Origin: Ahaetulla prasina
Taxonomy: Eukaryota; Chordata; Lepidosauria; Squamata; Colubridae
Reading direction: 5' to 3'
NCBI RefSeq assembly: GCF_028640845.1
Contig: NC_080541.1
Location: forward strand, 178,972,502 to 179,036,501
DNA length: 64,000 bases
Part shown: one piece after another, positions 9,375 through 23,200 of the stretch
Layout of the letters: each line of letters opens with the position of its first letter
Numbering within the stretch: position 1 is the first letter of the stretch
Notes under the pieces: generated by a model
Databases searched by the model: none
Seen by the model: the letters and a program-made list of their open reading frames with translations, nothing else
What the model was told of the DNA's origin: nothing
Program-made: the position numbers and the translations under genes

Positions 9375-11068
9375 ATTCCTCCATAGAGAAAGAAAACTTC
9401 TGGATTGAGTATTGTGTCCTTTGGACATTTAGCTGAATCTGCCTGTTCCTTGCTGCAATGCACAGATTGCACACATTGGCATTGTAGTTGAAGGGTTTCA
9501 TTAGCTTGCAATTAGTTTCTGCAGAAAAGAAAAAACAACACAACACTATGTATACAATTACTAACCACAGCAGTAAACCACTGTTTACAATGTACTACTA
9601 CTGTCTTGATGTGTGCATTCACACTAAGAATAAAATATCTAACCAAACCTTGGTTCTGCTGCAATGACATCTGCACTGATGAAGAACATCCTAAATCCAA
9701 ATCACTGAGGATTTTTATGTAATGAAGGAAAGTTAAATTTGCAAGTCTGTACTGGTGATTTTGTGTCAAGCCATTTCCAAAACTCTTCTATGTCAGCAAA
9801 AAAAGTAAAAAGTGACAAATTCTCTAGACATGTAATTCTCTTAGCTGAGGAATTCTGGGAGTTGAAATTACCAAATTTGAAAAACACTGGATTAGTCTTA
9901 ATTGGCTTTCAAGCAATTATTTTTAAAGGGCTGCGGCTGATAATAACCATTTCTCAGGACACTGTGTAACTTGTGAAAATGGATTTTGATTATTCAAATG
10001 TAAAACTGCAGAGTATTATTGTTTTAAAGTCTATTTACAACCATGAAATAAAAGAAAGTGCAATGTCATGGCCTGGATCTCAGAAACAAGTGATTTTTCC
10101 AATCTAACTAATTGGCATTCAGCCAATGAAACATACCTCTCTTTGAAGCTGAATTAAAAGGGCAGGACCTAATTGATTTAAATTGCTGGAGTTAACAACC
10201 ATATTTATAGTTTCAGTTGTGATCTATAAAATTGTTTTACCGACTACATTGGTCAGATAAATTTGTATGTCTAACAGCAAAAATGAATACAAACAACATG
10301 TAGCTCCATTGAAACCTTTTGATGGGTCAGGACTCTTAAAAATCATCTAGGAAGTACTGTTCATCTTGTAACAAATACAAGCTCATTAGTAATATTTGAA
10401 TATTTGCACAGCAAAGTTAATTTTTAAAGCAGTTCTATTTAATATTTTTAATGTCAAAACTTACTAGAATGTTAAACAATCTATAATTGCTTGTTTAGAA
10501 AAATGGATCATACTGGGGTGGTTTTTTTAAAAAAAATCTTCAATTGCATTGTTGCTAGGGGAAAGATTACACTGGAGAAGATGAAGAGGTGATTACTTGC
10601 TGATCAAAACTGTTACAGGTGCTCTGGCAAACTAAACTGAACAATATGCCCGAGAAAAAGGAGAAGAGAACAAAGAAAGAGGAAGCAACAAAGGTTAACA
10701 CATTACAAAAGAAACAACTTTCGGCTATTTTCATCAGATTCTGGTCTGCTTGTCAGGACCCACATTTTTAAAAACCCAGAGGCTATAGAACAACTTTATT
10801 TTAATGCCTATTTTAAAGACCTATTTTTCTTTACTTAAAAGCATTGGCAGGGGCCATGAAGCAACTGTAGCGCCAATCTTTGCTAACAGAAAGAAGGGAA
10901 AAACTAAAAAGATAGCAATTAAAGTTCCATCTTGGTTATACGCTTCATCCTTTAAAACATTTGGTTAATGATTAAATTGAAAGCCTGCAGCACATACCTA
11001 TTAAAGCAATTGTGCTGACATGTTTTGAGAGGCAGACTGCCTTGGTTACTACATTTCTGATAACGCCA
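9375..11068. other. LAMTOR5-SLC16A4 intergenic stretch and SLC16A4 5' region
   Basis: AT-rich sequence. A fragment at about 9840-9890 (GAATTCTGGGAGTTGAAATT) belongs to the palindromic MITE family. The SLC16A4 promoter and any non-coding first exon should lie here, but there is no CpG island or TATA box I can defend. A 16-codon Lys/Glu-rich frame at about 10645 ends at a GT and could be part of a leader exon; this is speculation. Confidence 0.35.
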
Positions 11069-11200
11069 ATGGCAGCAACTGCCTGGAGTTCAGAAAAGGA
11101 TGGAGAATCCGTTGAAAGTAATAAAAACAGTGAAGGTTCCCGTAGCACAGCAGTTCCTGACGGAGGATGGGGCTGGCTGATTGTTCTCAACTTTTTTTTA
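11069..11200 (+). CDS. SLC16A4: SLC16A4 coding exon 1
   Basis: It encodes residues 1-44: a hydrophilic N-terminus, then DGGWGW and the start of TM1 (LIVLNFFL). The donor is GTAAGTAAG at 11201, phase 0. Confidence 0.93.
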
Positions 11201-14200
11201 GTAAGTAAGAAGCAGATAAGTTACCGGTACTATGTAGTGCGTGGTTTGGTGTTGCTTAAAAGTCATGACAAATACAAAATGCAGTTGATTTTATCAGTGT
11301 GTAGAAATTAAAAATATTGAAGAAAAAGGGGGAGCTTTTTCTCAGTTTAAATAGCCTGTAACATGTTCTCGGCAAAAACTAAAACAATATAAACAACTTA
11401 AGGAATGGGTAAGAATTATTGCCCTTTGGTAAGAACTTATCAAACATTTGCAGAATGGAAAACATCTAATACAAATTGTAGTACAAGATCCATACACTAG
11501 CATCTTTCTAGAGCTGGTATCTTTAGAGTTAGTACTATGAATTTAACTGGAGACCTATTAGCTGAAATCATGTGCTGTGCTTAGTTATAATTTTGCTTGG
11601 TTTTAGCATTTAGCCAGACATTTTGGCTTATGCAACAAACTATGGTTGAGTAAATCATGGCATATAGATTGATATGTGAATCCATGAAATTCCTGCTCTC
11701 TCTGGTAATAAGCAATTTGTGTTACTCTGAAGCAGGGATCTCCAACCTTGGTCTCTTTAAGACTTGTGGACTTCAACTCCCAGAGTTCCTCAGCCAGCTT
11801 TGCTTAGTAACTTTAAGGTTTGCAGAGGGACTCTGGGAGTTGAAGTCCACAAGTCTTAAAGGGACCAAGTTTTTTTTTTTAAAATTTATTTTATTTGTCA
11901 CAACAGTGTATATAATCATAAGCATGAAATACCTATACGATATATAAGCATAAATATAATCATAAGTATGTAATAACTATATGAAATTGGATACAATTAA
12001 AGGGAACATTAGGACAGGAACGGTAGGCACATTGGTGCTCTTATGCACGTCCCTTACAGACCTCTTAGGAATGGGATGAAGTCAATAGTAGGTTGGAGAC
12101 CCCTGATCTGAAGGATGTAGTAAGTATGGTCTATATAGAAGTTACAATTGATTTTTGGTGATGAATGTGGTATACCAATCAGGTATCCCTCTCCAGATCA
12201 CAGTGAAAGCAACATCTGGAAAACGTGCTCTATTCCTACTGTAAAAAACATCTGACATAAATTTGCTTTTGGTTGTGTGTTACAGTTCCCTACAGAAAGG
12301 GAAATAGTACAGTGCCATATAGTGTGAATTACAATAAACAAGAGATGACAAGAGTATGAGCAACTGTCCTCAGTGCATCCTTGCAGATAGGACTACAATT
12401 AGTAGTTTAACCAGAGCTGAGCAAATCCCCTCCAAGTCATGGCTGCCATCTGCTATTTTACCAGGAACTCTAAATCAGGAGAACCCTAATATTATGAGTC
12501 TGTTTTCTCTGAAGGAGCACAACTTCAAGACTCAAAGATGGTATAATCCTGACATCTCTAGGCTTCTGAGTGAACAGCCACTCACCCCTTGCTTGAGTCT
12601 CACCCTGCCTGCAAGCACTGAATCAGGACATCTCCCATTTGGGCCAAGGAGGAGATATACAATTAGGTATTATCAACATACCTAATATCCTGTTTCCCTG
12701 AAAATAAGACCTATCCAGAAAATAAGACCTAGCATGTTTTATGTGTGTCTAAGCCCTACTTAAGAGCCTGTGCAACTGTCCGGCCACCCATTCCATCTGG
12801 TTGCTTGCAGTGCCACGGCCACGAGGCGGGGTGGTGGAGCTGCCCTACGTACCCCACACCAGCTTACCTCAGGGTCCCCGCAGCCAGGCCATCCACACCC
12901 CGACACCTGCCTCGTGGAGGCAGCACCAACAGCCATGTGCAGCAGGAGCCCATATGGATACCGGACCACTTTTGCTTGCTCATGGCTGAAATGGAGCAAG
13001 AGGTTGAGTGGTGTTGGTGCTGCGGCTGCGAGGCAGGTTTCAAGGCGTGGATGGCCTGGCTGCAGGGGCCCTGAGGTAAGCCGATGTGGGGCGTGTGGGG
13101 CAGATCCACCCCCTGCCTCACCTTGTGGCCATGGCACCATGTGTCACTCAGCCTCCAGCTCTGTTGTGGTCGCAAACAAGTGGGCCAGTGGCTACACAGG
13201 ATCCTGATGGACTGGGTTGTCAGAGCTGCTGCCGTAAGGCGAAGCAGATGTCGGGGCATGGGTGGCCTGGCTGCGGGGGCCCTGAGATAAGCTTGTGGGG
13301 GCGCTTGGGGCAGCTCCACCCTCCCATGCCTCGCAGCAGTGCCACTGGTGCGCTGCACAGCATTCTGCCCTGCCACGAGCAAGCAGAAATGGGCCTCCCG
13401 TACATGGGGAAAAATAAGACACCTCCCAAAAATAAGCCCTGGTGCTTATTTTGGGGCCCAAAAGAAAATAAGACCTAGTCTTATTTTCAGGAAAACACAG
13501 GTACTCATCTCTCACTTTGAACTAAGTGATGACCTTTCCCAGACAATTTACATCGATGTCAGCAGAGAATACCCTTGTGTCTGTGATCTGTGGCACATCC
13601 ATTCCCCCATTGTCACTACCAACTAGATTCATCCAACTGCAAAGTAGCACTATCCTAAAAGCAAGCCAATTCCAAGCTTTCACAGGGGATTCAAAAGGCT
13701 ACTGGGATCCACAACATTGAGGGCTTTCGATGGGCTTTGTCAAAAAGTCCAAATATTTTGTGTGATATATCAGAGAAACAGAAGAAAAGCTGAAAGCTGT
13801 CTAAGTCTGAGAGAGAAAAGTGTGGGGAAGGGCAGAAAAATATATGAAGCAGAACTGAATGCAAAGGGAGAAGGGTATTATAGCACTTCCCCCCAAACCA
13901 ATGGCATTCTTGATACAATGGATTGTTTAACAAGCTTATCCAAAACTAAATAGCTCTATTTAACTCAGAATAGTTTCTAAAAGAATAGAAACGACCACTG
14001 CACAGTCTGCACTCTGCATCATTGTAATGTGGGGTTTTGCAGCAAGAGAAATGTTGCTGTTTAGAATTTTATTAGAAGCATACAACTGCGAGACAATGCC
14101 AAGAAAAGCCTAGGCTGTATAGGTTTGATGGGTTAGTTGAGTTGGAGGTTGATTTTATTGTAAACTGAAAGCCAAAAAAAACTCATCACCATTCTTTCTT

Positions 14201-17200
14201 CCATCACAATGTTTCTCAGGATATTTTTTAACCTTATCCTATAGTGACAATAGCCATGGTCAGCCCAGTGCCTAAGCTACATCCTTTTCTCTGTTTAGAA
14301 ATGGGATTGAAAATGCTCTGCCTTATCGTGGTCCCACCACCAGCAACACTGACCCTGGGTCAATTCCATAGCAAACTTAAACACTCATCCCATCTCATTT
14401 GCTGTCTGCCACGCCTGGAAAGAGAAACTGAGGCATAAGAGAGAGGGCATTATTTGAATGTGTGTACACAGGATATAGACAGAGGTGGTACCATTGATAG
14501 TTATTTGACTTTCAAACAGCTTCTGAAAAAAAAAACCCTCACTGAAGAATTTTGAATAAGCTTGATTCTTATGAATCGAGAACAATATGCTGACTCTGTA
14601 AACCACTGTAGAGTGGTATACAAGTCTAAGTGCTATTGCTATTGAAGGATATTACCTGGATAAAGGACAGGAAACAAAAGGTGGGAATATATGGAGACAA
14701 AGATATTACTTTTAAAAATCAGAAGGCCCTCCTTGTGCCTTGGGTGTGCAGAAATATAAAGGACAAAAAGCAAGAAGCGTTTCAGAAATGAAAATGATTT
14801 TTAATGAGTTTAAAACAAAACTTCAGAGAATCCCTGGCTCATACAACTTTATTTATGCAATTCCAATGGAGACCAAAATTATGTACCATTTTCATACAGT
14901 TGTGCAATGATTTCATGTGTGCAAAAAATAGTCTTTATAACCGTTTCTCCAACAGAGCCCTGGCATAAAGCAGGAATTGCTCATACAGGTAGTCCTTATT
15001 TAGTGACAGTTGGGACAGTCAACTTGGTCGCTAGGTGAAATTGCTACCGTGCTTATGATCTATTTCACATTTCCTTTGTTTTTACAGACTTGGGAAGGTT
15101 GTAAATGTGAGGATTGGTTGCAAAGTTACTTTTTCATCACCATCACAACTGCAAACAGTTGTTAAACAAGGACTTCTTATTGTTGTTTATAATGTGTATC
15201 CAGTGCTTCTTCCAGATATATTTTTCTTTTTTAGCTCAAGATCTGAGGGCATTCCATTTTTGAAAACATAGCTTTGACTTCTCATTATATCTGAATTCAT
15301 CTCTTCTGGTGATCTTGGCCAAACCCAGACTAATCAGCCTGATCTTTATCACAATTTTGTATGAGAATTTTGTAGTTTCCTCCCTTCTTCTGTTTACCAT
15401 CACAAAAGTCTGTGATCATAGTAGTCCAAAACATGAAATTTATGTTTTAAAAATACTTCGTATCATCATTATTTTAGCACTCAAACACCACAGGTTTCAA
15501 AATATTCATGATAAAACTATAAGCTTTCCAGCAAAGGTCACTCATTCCTCTTCCCTTAATTTTTTCCCCTCAGATCAGATACTAGCTGGACTTTGCTGAG
15601 TCTGCCAGTGTGATGCCTAGTTTCATCCTCTTATCATTTAAATGTAACACTGCAGAGTTTCACAATGGAGTGCCAATTAATACTCCATTTTGCATTTCAA
15701 TTAATACAATACTGATGATTTCCTGCAGGTTTGAAAGGAAACTACAGCCACCTATCTCCACAACCCCCATCTCAGACACACCAACAACAGCCAAGCCTCC
15801 TACAACTGACCCCATTTCATTGGGTTCACAACCCCTAGTGATCACAGAAAAGGAAGTGCAGGACCTATTTCACAGACAAAAGCCAGGAAAAGCGCCAGGC
15901 CCAGACAAGATAACTCCTTCTTGCTTAAAAGTCTGTGCTGACCAATTGGCCCCCATCTTCACCCATATTTTCAATAAATCACTAGAGATGTGCTATGTTC
16001 CTTCTTGCTTCAAACGCTCTACCATCATCCCAGTGCCAAAGAAGCCCACCATCAAGGAACTGAATGACTACAGACCAGTTGCTCTAACATCTGTAGTCAT
16101 GAAAACCTTTGAAAGGCTAGTGCTTTCCTACCTGAAAACCATCACGAATCCGCTTTTAGACCCCTTGCAATTTGCATACCGAGCAAATAGATCAACAGAT
16201 GATGCTGTTAATATGGCTCTGCACTACATCCTACAACATCTTGAGTCTCCAAAGACCTATGCAAGGGTCCTTTTTGTAGACTTTAGTTCAGCATTCAATA
16301 CCATCATTCCAGACATTCTTCTAACTAAGCTAAACCAGCTACAGGTACCGGAACAGACTTGTAAGTGGATCACAAGCTTCCTAACAAACAGGAAGCAGCA
16401 GGTGAAGCTAAGCAAGATCACATCAAATACCTGTACAATTAGCACAGGGGCCCCGCAAGGCTGTGTGCTCTCCCCACTTCTCTTCTCTCTGTATACCAAT
16501 GACTGCATCTCCAATGATCCATCTGTTAAGCTACTGAAGTTCGCAGATGACACAACAGTGATTGGTCTCATTCGAGACAATGACGAATCCGCATATAGAC
16601 GAGAGGTCGAGCGACTAGCCTTGTGGTGCAACCAAAACAATCTGGAACTGAACACACTCAAAACCGTAGAAATGGTGGTAGACTTTAGGAAAACCCTTCC
16701 ATACTTCCACCTCTCACAATACTTGACAACACAGTATCAACAGTAGAAACCTTCAAATTTCTGGGTTCTATCATATCGCAAGATCTCAAATGGACAGCTA
16801 ACATCAAAACATCATTAAAAAGGACAACAAAGAATGTTCTTTCTGCGCCAACTCAGTAAGCTCAAACTGCCCAAGGAGCTGCTGATCCAATTCTACAGAG
16901 GAATTATTGAGTCTGTCATTTGCACCTCTATAACTGTCTGGTTCGGTTCTGCAACCCAACAAGAAAACACAGACTTCAGAGGATAATTAGAACTGCAGAA
17001 AAATAATTGCTACCAACTTGCCTTCCATTGAGGACCTGTATACTGCACGAATCAAGAAGAGGGCCGTGAAAATATTTGCAGATCCCTCGCATCCTGGACA
17101 TAAACTGTTTCAACTCCTACCCTCAAAACGACGCTATAGAGCACTGCACACCAGAACAACTAGACACAAGAACAGTTTTTCTTCGAAGGCCATCACTCTG

Positions 17201-20200
17201 CTAAACAAATAATTCCCTCAACACTGTCAGACTATTTACTGAATCTGCACTACTATTAATCGTTTCATAGTTCCCATCACCAATCTCTTTCCACTTATGA
17301 CTGTATGACTATAACTTGTTGCTGGCAATCCTTATGATTTATATTGATATATTATCATCAATTGTGTTGTAAATGTTGTACCTTGATGAACGTATCTTTT
17401 CTTTTATGTACACTGAGAGCATATGCACCAAGACAAATTCCTTGTGTGTCCAATCACACTTGGCCAATAAAATTCTATTCTATTCTATTCTATTCTATTT
17501 TTATAGGTAAATGTATTTGTAATCGGAACACTGAAAAACTTTGCCATTTTCTTTGTGGCTTTTCAAGAAGACATTGGTGGCTCTTCTGAACATGTCAGCT
17601 GGATTGGCTCCATTATGTCCTCACTTCGATTCCTAGCAGGTTAGTATAATATTGGTTTAAATGCATTTGACTGGACTGTGCTGAGATTATGTCAGTATGA
17701 GGCCAGTTCATGATTGGGGTCCAATTTGCAAAATCTTGCCCCTAGAGCTGGGGGAAGGTAGTACTCTTACTCAGAATGCCAACTGTGCTTGCAAAGCCTA
17801 ACCCTAAACCCCCTACCTATATCTGTGAGTTAAAACTATTTGCCCATCTTTTAGTCATTTACCAATCTGATTTACTGATCATAACTCACACATTAGAGTT
17901 CTCATATGTAGTTTTCATAAATCAGTCTTCATGAAAATCATTGTCAGTTTAATAAACAAAAATAGGTAGTTTGGTAATTCCTTAAAGGTTAAATATTTTC
18001 CCCTCAGTGTTTTCCGTCCCAGAAGTGGTATCTATTTCTCAAGCTATCATTAATGCCATTTCCATCTGCTCTGTTCCAGCACCTCTGGTAACTACAGTGT
18101 GTGAAATGCTAGGAGAACGGAAAACCTCCTTGTTAGGGGCTCTCCTGGTTGGTGCTGGTTTTCTTATTAGCACACTGGCCACAAGTATTCCTTTTCTTTG
18201 GGTCTCTATGGGTCTCCTGACAGGTAAGTGTACCATGTCAAGTATATTTAAGAAGCCCCTCCAGAAACTTTTCAGAAATTGAAATTATACATGAAGATAA
18301 TGTGTTATCTATCACCTGCTCATTGTCAAAGGTTGGGTTTTCTGGGCATTTTCATAAAGCTATTCCCTATCAAAAAGACCTGTAATCTGTTTGGACTGAC
18401 AGTGCTGCAAAACAGAAAAGGAAACCTCTCAATTTAGTGGACTGTTCAGAGGGAAGAGAATCCATTAAGTGGTGTATGAAATATTTCCAGCCCAAAAATA
18501 CACTTGGCTTTGTACTTCAGGAAAGGCAGAGGAAAAAAAAATCAATGTTAGGTGCTGCTTCTAGCCGGCTGTGTTAACTATTCACATCATCCTTTATCTC
18601 GTTTCTGCCTGAATTTTGGACAATAACAGGATCCCCAAAAAATTGTGCATTAAATCCACGCTGCTAAATTGAGGCTGTTAAATGAAATACTACTACAACT
18701 GACTATTTTAAGTTGATGTTCTGTCCTTAAGTAATTAGGGAATATTTAAAACCATGGTATTTAATTTGTTCCTTCCTGCATCATCTTTTGAGGAGCATGA
18801 ATAATTCCTTACCTGAGGCAAGGCCAGAGAGTACTCAATCATACTTCTTTACATTGTCCTTAAAACTTTAAAAGTTCTTGATTAAATTGAATGCTTGTAT
18901 TGGAGATAGATACAAAGATAAAATACTAAAAAAGCTTTTCTTATATTGCTATTGTTAGAAATACATTCTTACCCTTATATTCAATGATGGGTTTCAACAT
19001 TTTTTACTACTGGTTCTGTGGGTATGGCTTGGTGGACATGGCAGGGGAAGGTTACTGCAAACTCCCCATTTCCTCCCAATCAGCTGGGGCTCAGGAGGCA
19101 GAGAATAGATGGGGGCAGGGCCAGTCAGAGGTGGTATTTACCGGTTCTCCAAACTACTCAAAATTTCTGCTACAGGTTCTCCAGAACTGGTCAGAACCTG
19201 CTAAAACCAACCTCTGTTTATATCACTTCATATTAAGAAGCTGGTCAGCTATTTAACAACATTGCAATATTATATAGTAGGCATGATGCTGATTCTGATA
19301 AGGCAATGATTAGCCAGGGTTTTAAGGTTTCTGTGTCTGTTGTATGTATTTTATTCTAGAGAATATTAAGCCTTTGACATAGTAACATCATATCACAGAA
19401 TTATGGTCCCTAAATGTGTACTATGTCAGCAACTGATTTACTCTTTTTTTACGTGACATCATTTCAAATTAAGGATTACTGCATTCAAAATAAATTTACG
19501 AAACCTCAGAATAGAGATCTGTCTGTGGCTATTAGTATGGAAATTCCAGAATGCAACATAAGCAGTCCAATCCAATCTTTTTCCCCCCCTTTTGTTTCCA
19601 AAAAGCATCATTAGAAGTAATTATTTATCTTGTTATGGGGGGGAAAAGTGAAGACTAAAATACAATTGCTTCAGAGTTAAAAACTGTCCACCTGGAATCT
19701 TTGTGTATTTATATGATTCACTACTAGTACTCATGAAAGGCTGTTTAATTAAATGAAATAAAAACACATTCCTACAAAAGATTCTGCCTCTGCTCATGAT
19801 GTTTTCTTTCTTTAGGGCTGGGTTTTTGTCTGTTATATCAGATAGCTGCTGTCATGGTAGTTAAATACTTCAGGAGATACCTGGCTCTAGCCAATGCAAT
19901 TGGCCGCTCGGGAATGGGGCTGAGTGTTGTACTAACACCACTTGTTCAATTCCTGATAGAAATGTATGGTTGGCAAGGTTAGTCATCTTCATTTCTTATA
20001 TCTTCACACTAAGTAAGTAAGTTGATGTTAAACTTAACATTACAGTCAAATAATAACTGAGATCTCATTCTCTTTCAGTCATTCAATTTCCTCTGAGTTT
20101 CCTCTCAGTGAGATAAATGAAATGAGAAATCTGCTTTGTATCCTTTTGCTATAAAAGGAACGATACATTGTGCTTTAGATTTTCTATTTTAATTGCTCTG

Positions 20201-23200
20201 ATTTTCTGACAGGACAATTTTAGAAAGAGATACAGAAACCAAGTTATTGCTATTCATGTGTCACCTCAGAGACACACAGTAAACAAATATTTCCAAAATA
20301 ACATTTTAGAAATTAAAACAGAGGTTCGTTTTAAATAGCTATAAAACAGAGCTTCATTTTTAAATAGCTAGAAAACATTTTTTTTTCTTTTAAATTTCAC
20401 TTAGTATAATAGAATTATACTAACTATACTAGATTATAAAAAGTAATACTGGCCTAGGGTGTTCATCAGTATTGGGGGAGGGGGTGGACATCTTGGAAGG
20501 ATGGGCAATCTCTGAGGACTGTCAAATGCATTATTATAATATTGTTATTCACTTAAAGTGATATTTACCATATCTACTAATGGTGTTCATTTTTATGTTT
20601 TTCTTTCAATCAAGAATAAAAGCTTTGATATAATTTCAGGCAATGCTGAAAGTAGATTCCATACAGCATAGGGAATAAGGAGATTGTTGAACACTGCTTG
20701 AAAACTACCAAAATGAATAGCCTTGAAAAGGAATATTTATCCAGATGCTAATTAGTTCTGTGACTGTAATGATTTTTTAAAAATGATTTTAAAAAAAAAA
20801 TCTTTTCCCATTCATTCAGGTTTCTTATTGATATATGGCGGCATCATGTTGAACCTTGTACCTTCTAGCCTGCTACTACGGCCAGTTTATAAGAAAAAAA
20901 CAAGAGACATATGTCCTAAAAGTGAAGGCCAAATAGTTGCACTAAGTATGCTTCCAGAGACTTTCAAAGGCAGTCTAGATAAAATCTGCACCAGAGAATT
21001 GAACATTCTGGATCCTCCCAATCAAGAAGGTGCTGAATCAGACAACCTACAACAGTCTGATAATTTAGCCCCAATTAACTACAAGTTTTCTGAAACGCCA
21101 CAGAAAAACAGTTGTGTGGACTCCTACAAGAATGATAACCAAACTGATGATCAAAGTTTCATCCGATCAAATGACGAAGGAAAATCCAGGATGCATCCTT
21201 TTATCCAGAAGCAATGCCATCTTGTTGTTTGTCACCTAAAAAATCCCTTTTTCTTTATTTTCACATGGTCTTTTCTCTTCAGTCAGCTTGCCTATTTTAT
21301 CCCAACTTTCCACCTTGCAGCCAGAGCCAAAACACTGGGCATTGACCCAATGGATACTGCTTACATCATATTAGTAGCTGGTAAGAAAAATCTCGAACTT
21401 TTAAAATGTTTCTTGTAAAATGTCACCATTACCCATCAATGCAAATCATGATATTAATTACGTAATCACTAATTACATATGGAGCACATCAAAATGTATA
21501 GTGGTTTATGGTTTAAAAATCAAAAGAAATCAAGGCATGTGTGTTGATTCAAATTCAAAACCTTAGCTCCATTATTAGATGAATACTGAAGTGAAGAAGA
21601 AATTACAACGTAACACTGGAAAAAATATTTAATATATAGCTTTATGAAATGTGGTTATGCTGTAACTATTAAGACCTTTTATTCATGCTTCTATAATTAT
21701 GTATAGTTTTGGAAATCCATCTTAACAACAACAAAATATGTTCTTATATTTTATTAGCTTTAAAAAAATCACCTCAATACAAAACTGCTTCCATCTTTAT
21801 TACATATTTTTCTTAAGATATAAACCAATAGTTAAAATGACTTTATTATTTATTTTCAATTTAAACCAATCCTTTAAATTTTGCTTGAAAACACTGGTGT
21901 GGAATAGGGGTTAAGAAACTGAGCCAAATCCACCTTACACCTGATGATGGATAGATACTCTTGAGGCAAAACCAAGCAGCTTATGTAGCAAGAGAACTTA
22001 CCAATGGGCAATTTGGGGGATGGACAAAGCTAAGGGTTATTACTCCAGATTCTAAACTCCAACTTCATTTAACAAAGCATTTTGCTATAAAATTACTGAC
22101 CAGAGCTTGTGAATAAGCTTACAGGAATTTGGTGTTGAATCTTGATAATGATAGAATTGAAAATCTAAATGGATGGAAGACTTACCACTCAGATAAGAAA
22201 TCTGACAAACAAGGCCACAGCCAAGCAGCGTGAGCATCTACCAGGAAGTCTATAAGTAGTATAGAAAAGGATATTTTGCAGGTTATTTTTGCTTCATGTG
22301 AATTAGAACAATCTGGTTACCCTCAGACTTGGAATGACAGTTTATAAACCACTTTATAAATATTTACCATATGGCTCTTCACAGTGTTTTACAGCATGAT
22401 TCTTTTTTTGTTTATTAATGTTTTAATTAAAATAATACAAAATAAAATTAGAGGGGGCACAAAATCTGATTCTATGACTTAGATATTATTGCTAGATATA
22501 TTTATGTCCTCTGGTGCTATATTGGTGACTTAGGTTTTAGAAATTTACAAAGTGCCAGTTCCGCCTTTTTGATGCTTATTTAGCACCCAAAGAATTCTGT
22601 TTTAGAAATCATTATGTGTTTTTGTTCTGTTTTCTTTTAGGGATAGTAGAGACAGTCAGTTTACTGGTCTCTGGCTGGATTGCTAATCAAAACTGGACTA
22701 AGACGTATCATTACCATAAAACATACCTCATTCTTTGCGGGCTCACTAATCTGCTGTGTCCTCTGGCTACAAACTTCCCATTACTTATGAGTTACTCTGT
22801 AACTTTTGCTATTTTCAGTGGTGGATATCTTGCACTGCTGTTTCCTGTGCTGGTAAGTGGAAAAAAGTAATTGAACAGTGAAAATATTAGCACAGTAGCA
22901 CTTTACATTTCCATCAAATTTGCTTCAATTCAGTCAGTGCTAGAGACTGGAGAATTGCATGTTTCAGGTCCAGTCAGAAACATGAATTGAGGAGGCAGAG
23001 AAAGAACTGCACAGAAACACTGAAAATACATTTTACTGATCCTAATTTATTATTAGTTAAGTACTGATCTGCACTTTCTTCGGTTTTTTTACCCTTGAAA
23101 ACATTTCACTTCCCATGTAAGAAGCTTCTTCAGTTCTAAGTCAGAACTGAAGAAGTTTCTTGGATGAGAAGCAAAACATTTTCAAGGAAAAAAACCTTCA

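Larger units (their letters stand above)
17640..19815 (+). other. SLC16A4 introns 2 and 3
   Basis: Intron 2 (17640-18079) and intron 3 (18224-19815) flank exon 3. The only recognisable repeat is a decayed hAT-like piece at about 18983-19215. The rest is unique AT-rich sequence. Confidence 0.5.

Noticed and set aside
10645..10695. Short Lys/Glu-rich frame ending at GT as a first SLC16A4 exon
   Set aside because: Sixteen codons of low complexity with no counterpart in SLC16A4 proteins as I know them. Noted only as a possible leader segment.
11012..11068. SLC16A4 N-terminal extension
   Set aside because: The in-frame codon at 11012 is GTG, not ATG. The first in-frame ATG is at 11069.
12745..13515. 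Many overlapping 60-170 codon frames on both strands
   Set aside because: All fall in the GC-rich core of the MITE-like element, where stop codons are rare. None shows a conserved motif.
15610..16746. 378-codon frame as a host gene in SLC16A4 intron 1
   Set aside because: It contains RT motifs ([22 protein letters not shown]) and is part of the CR1 insertion.
18007..18079. Longer version of SLC16A4 exon 3
   Set aside because: The open frame upstream of 18080 runs through an intron end with an acceptor tract CTGCTCTGTTCCAG. Only the part from 18080 matches the transporter and keeps the phase.
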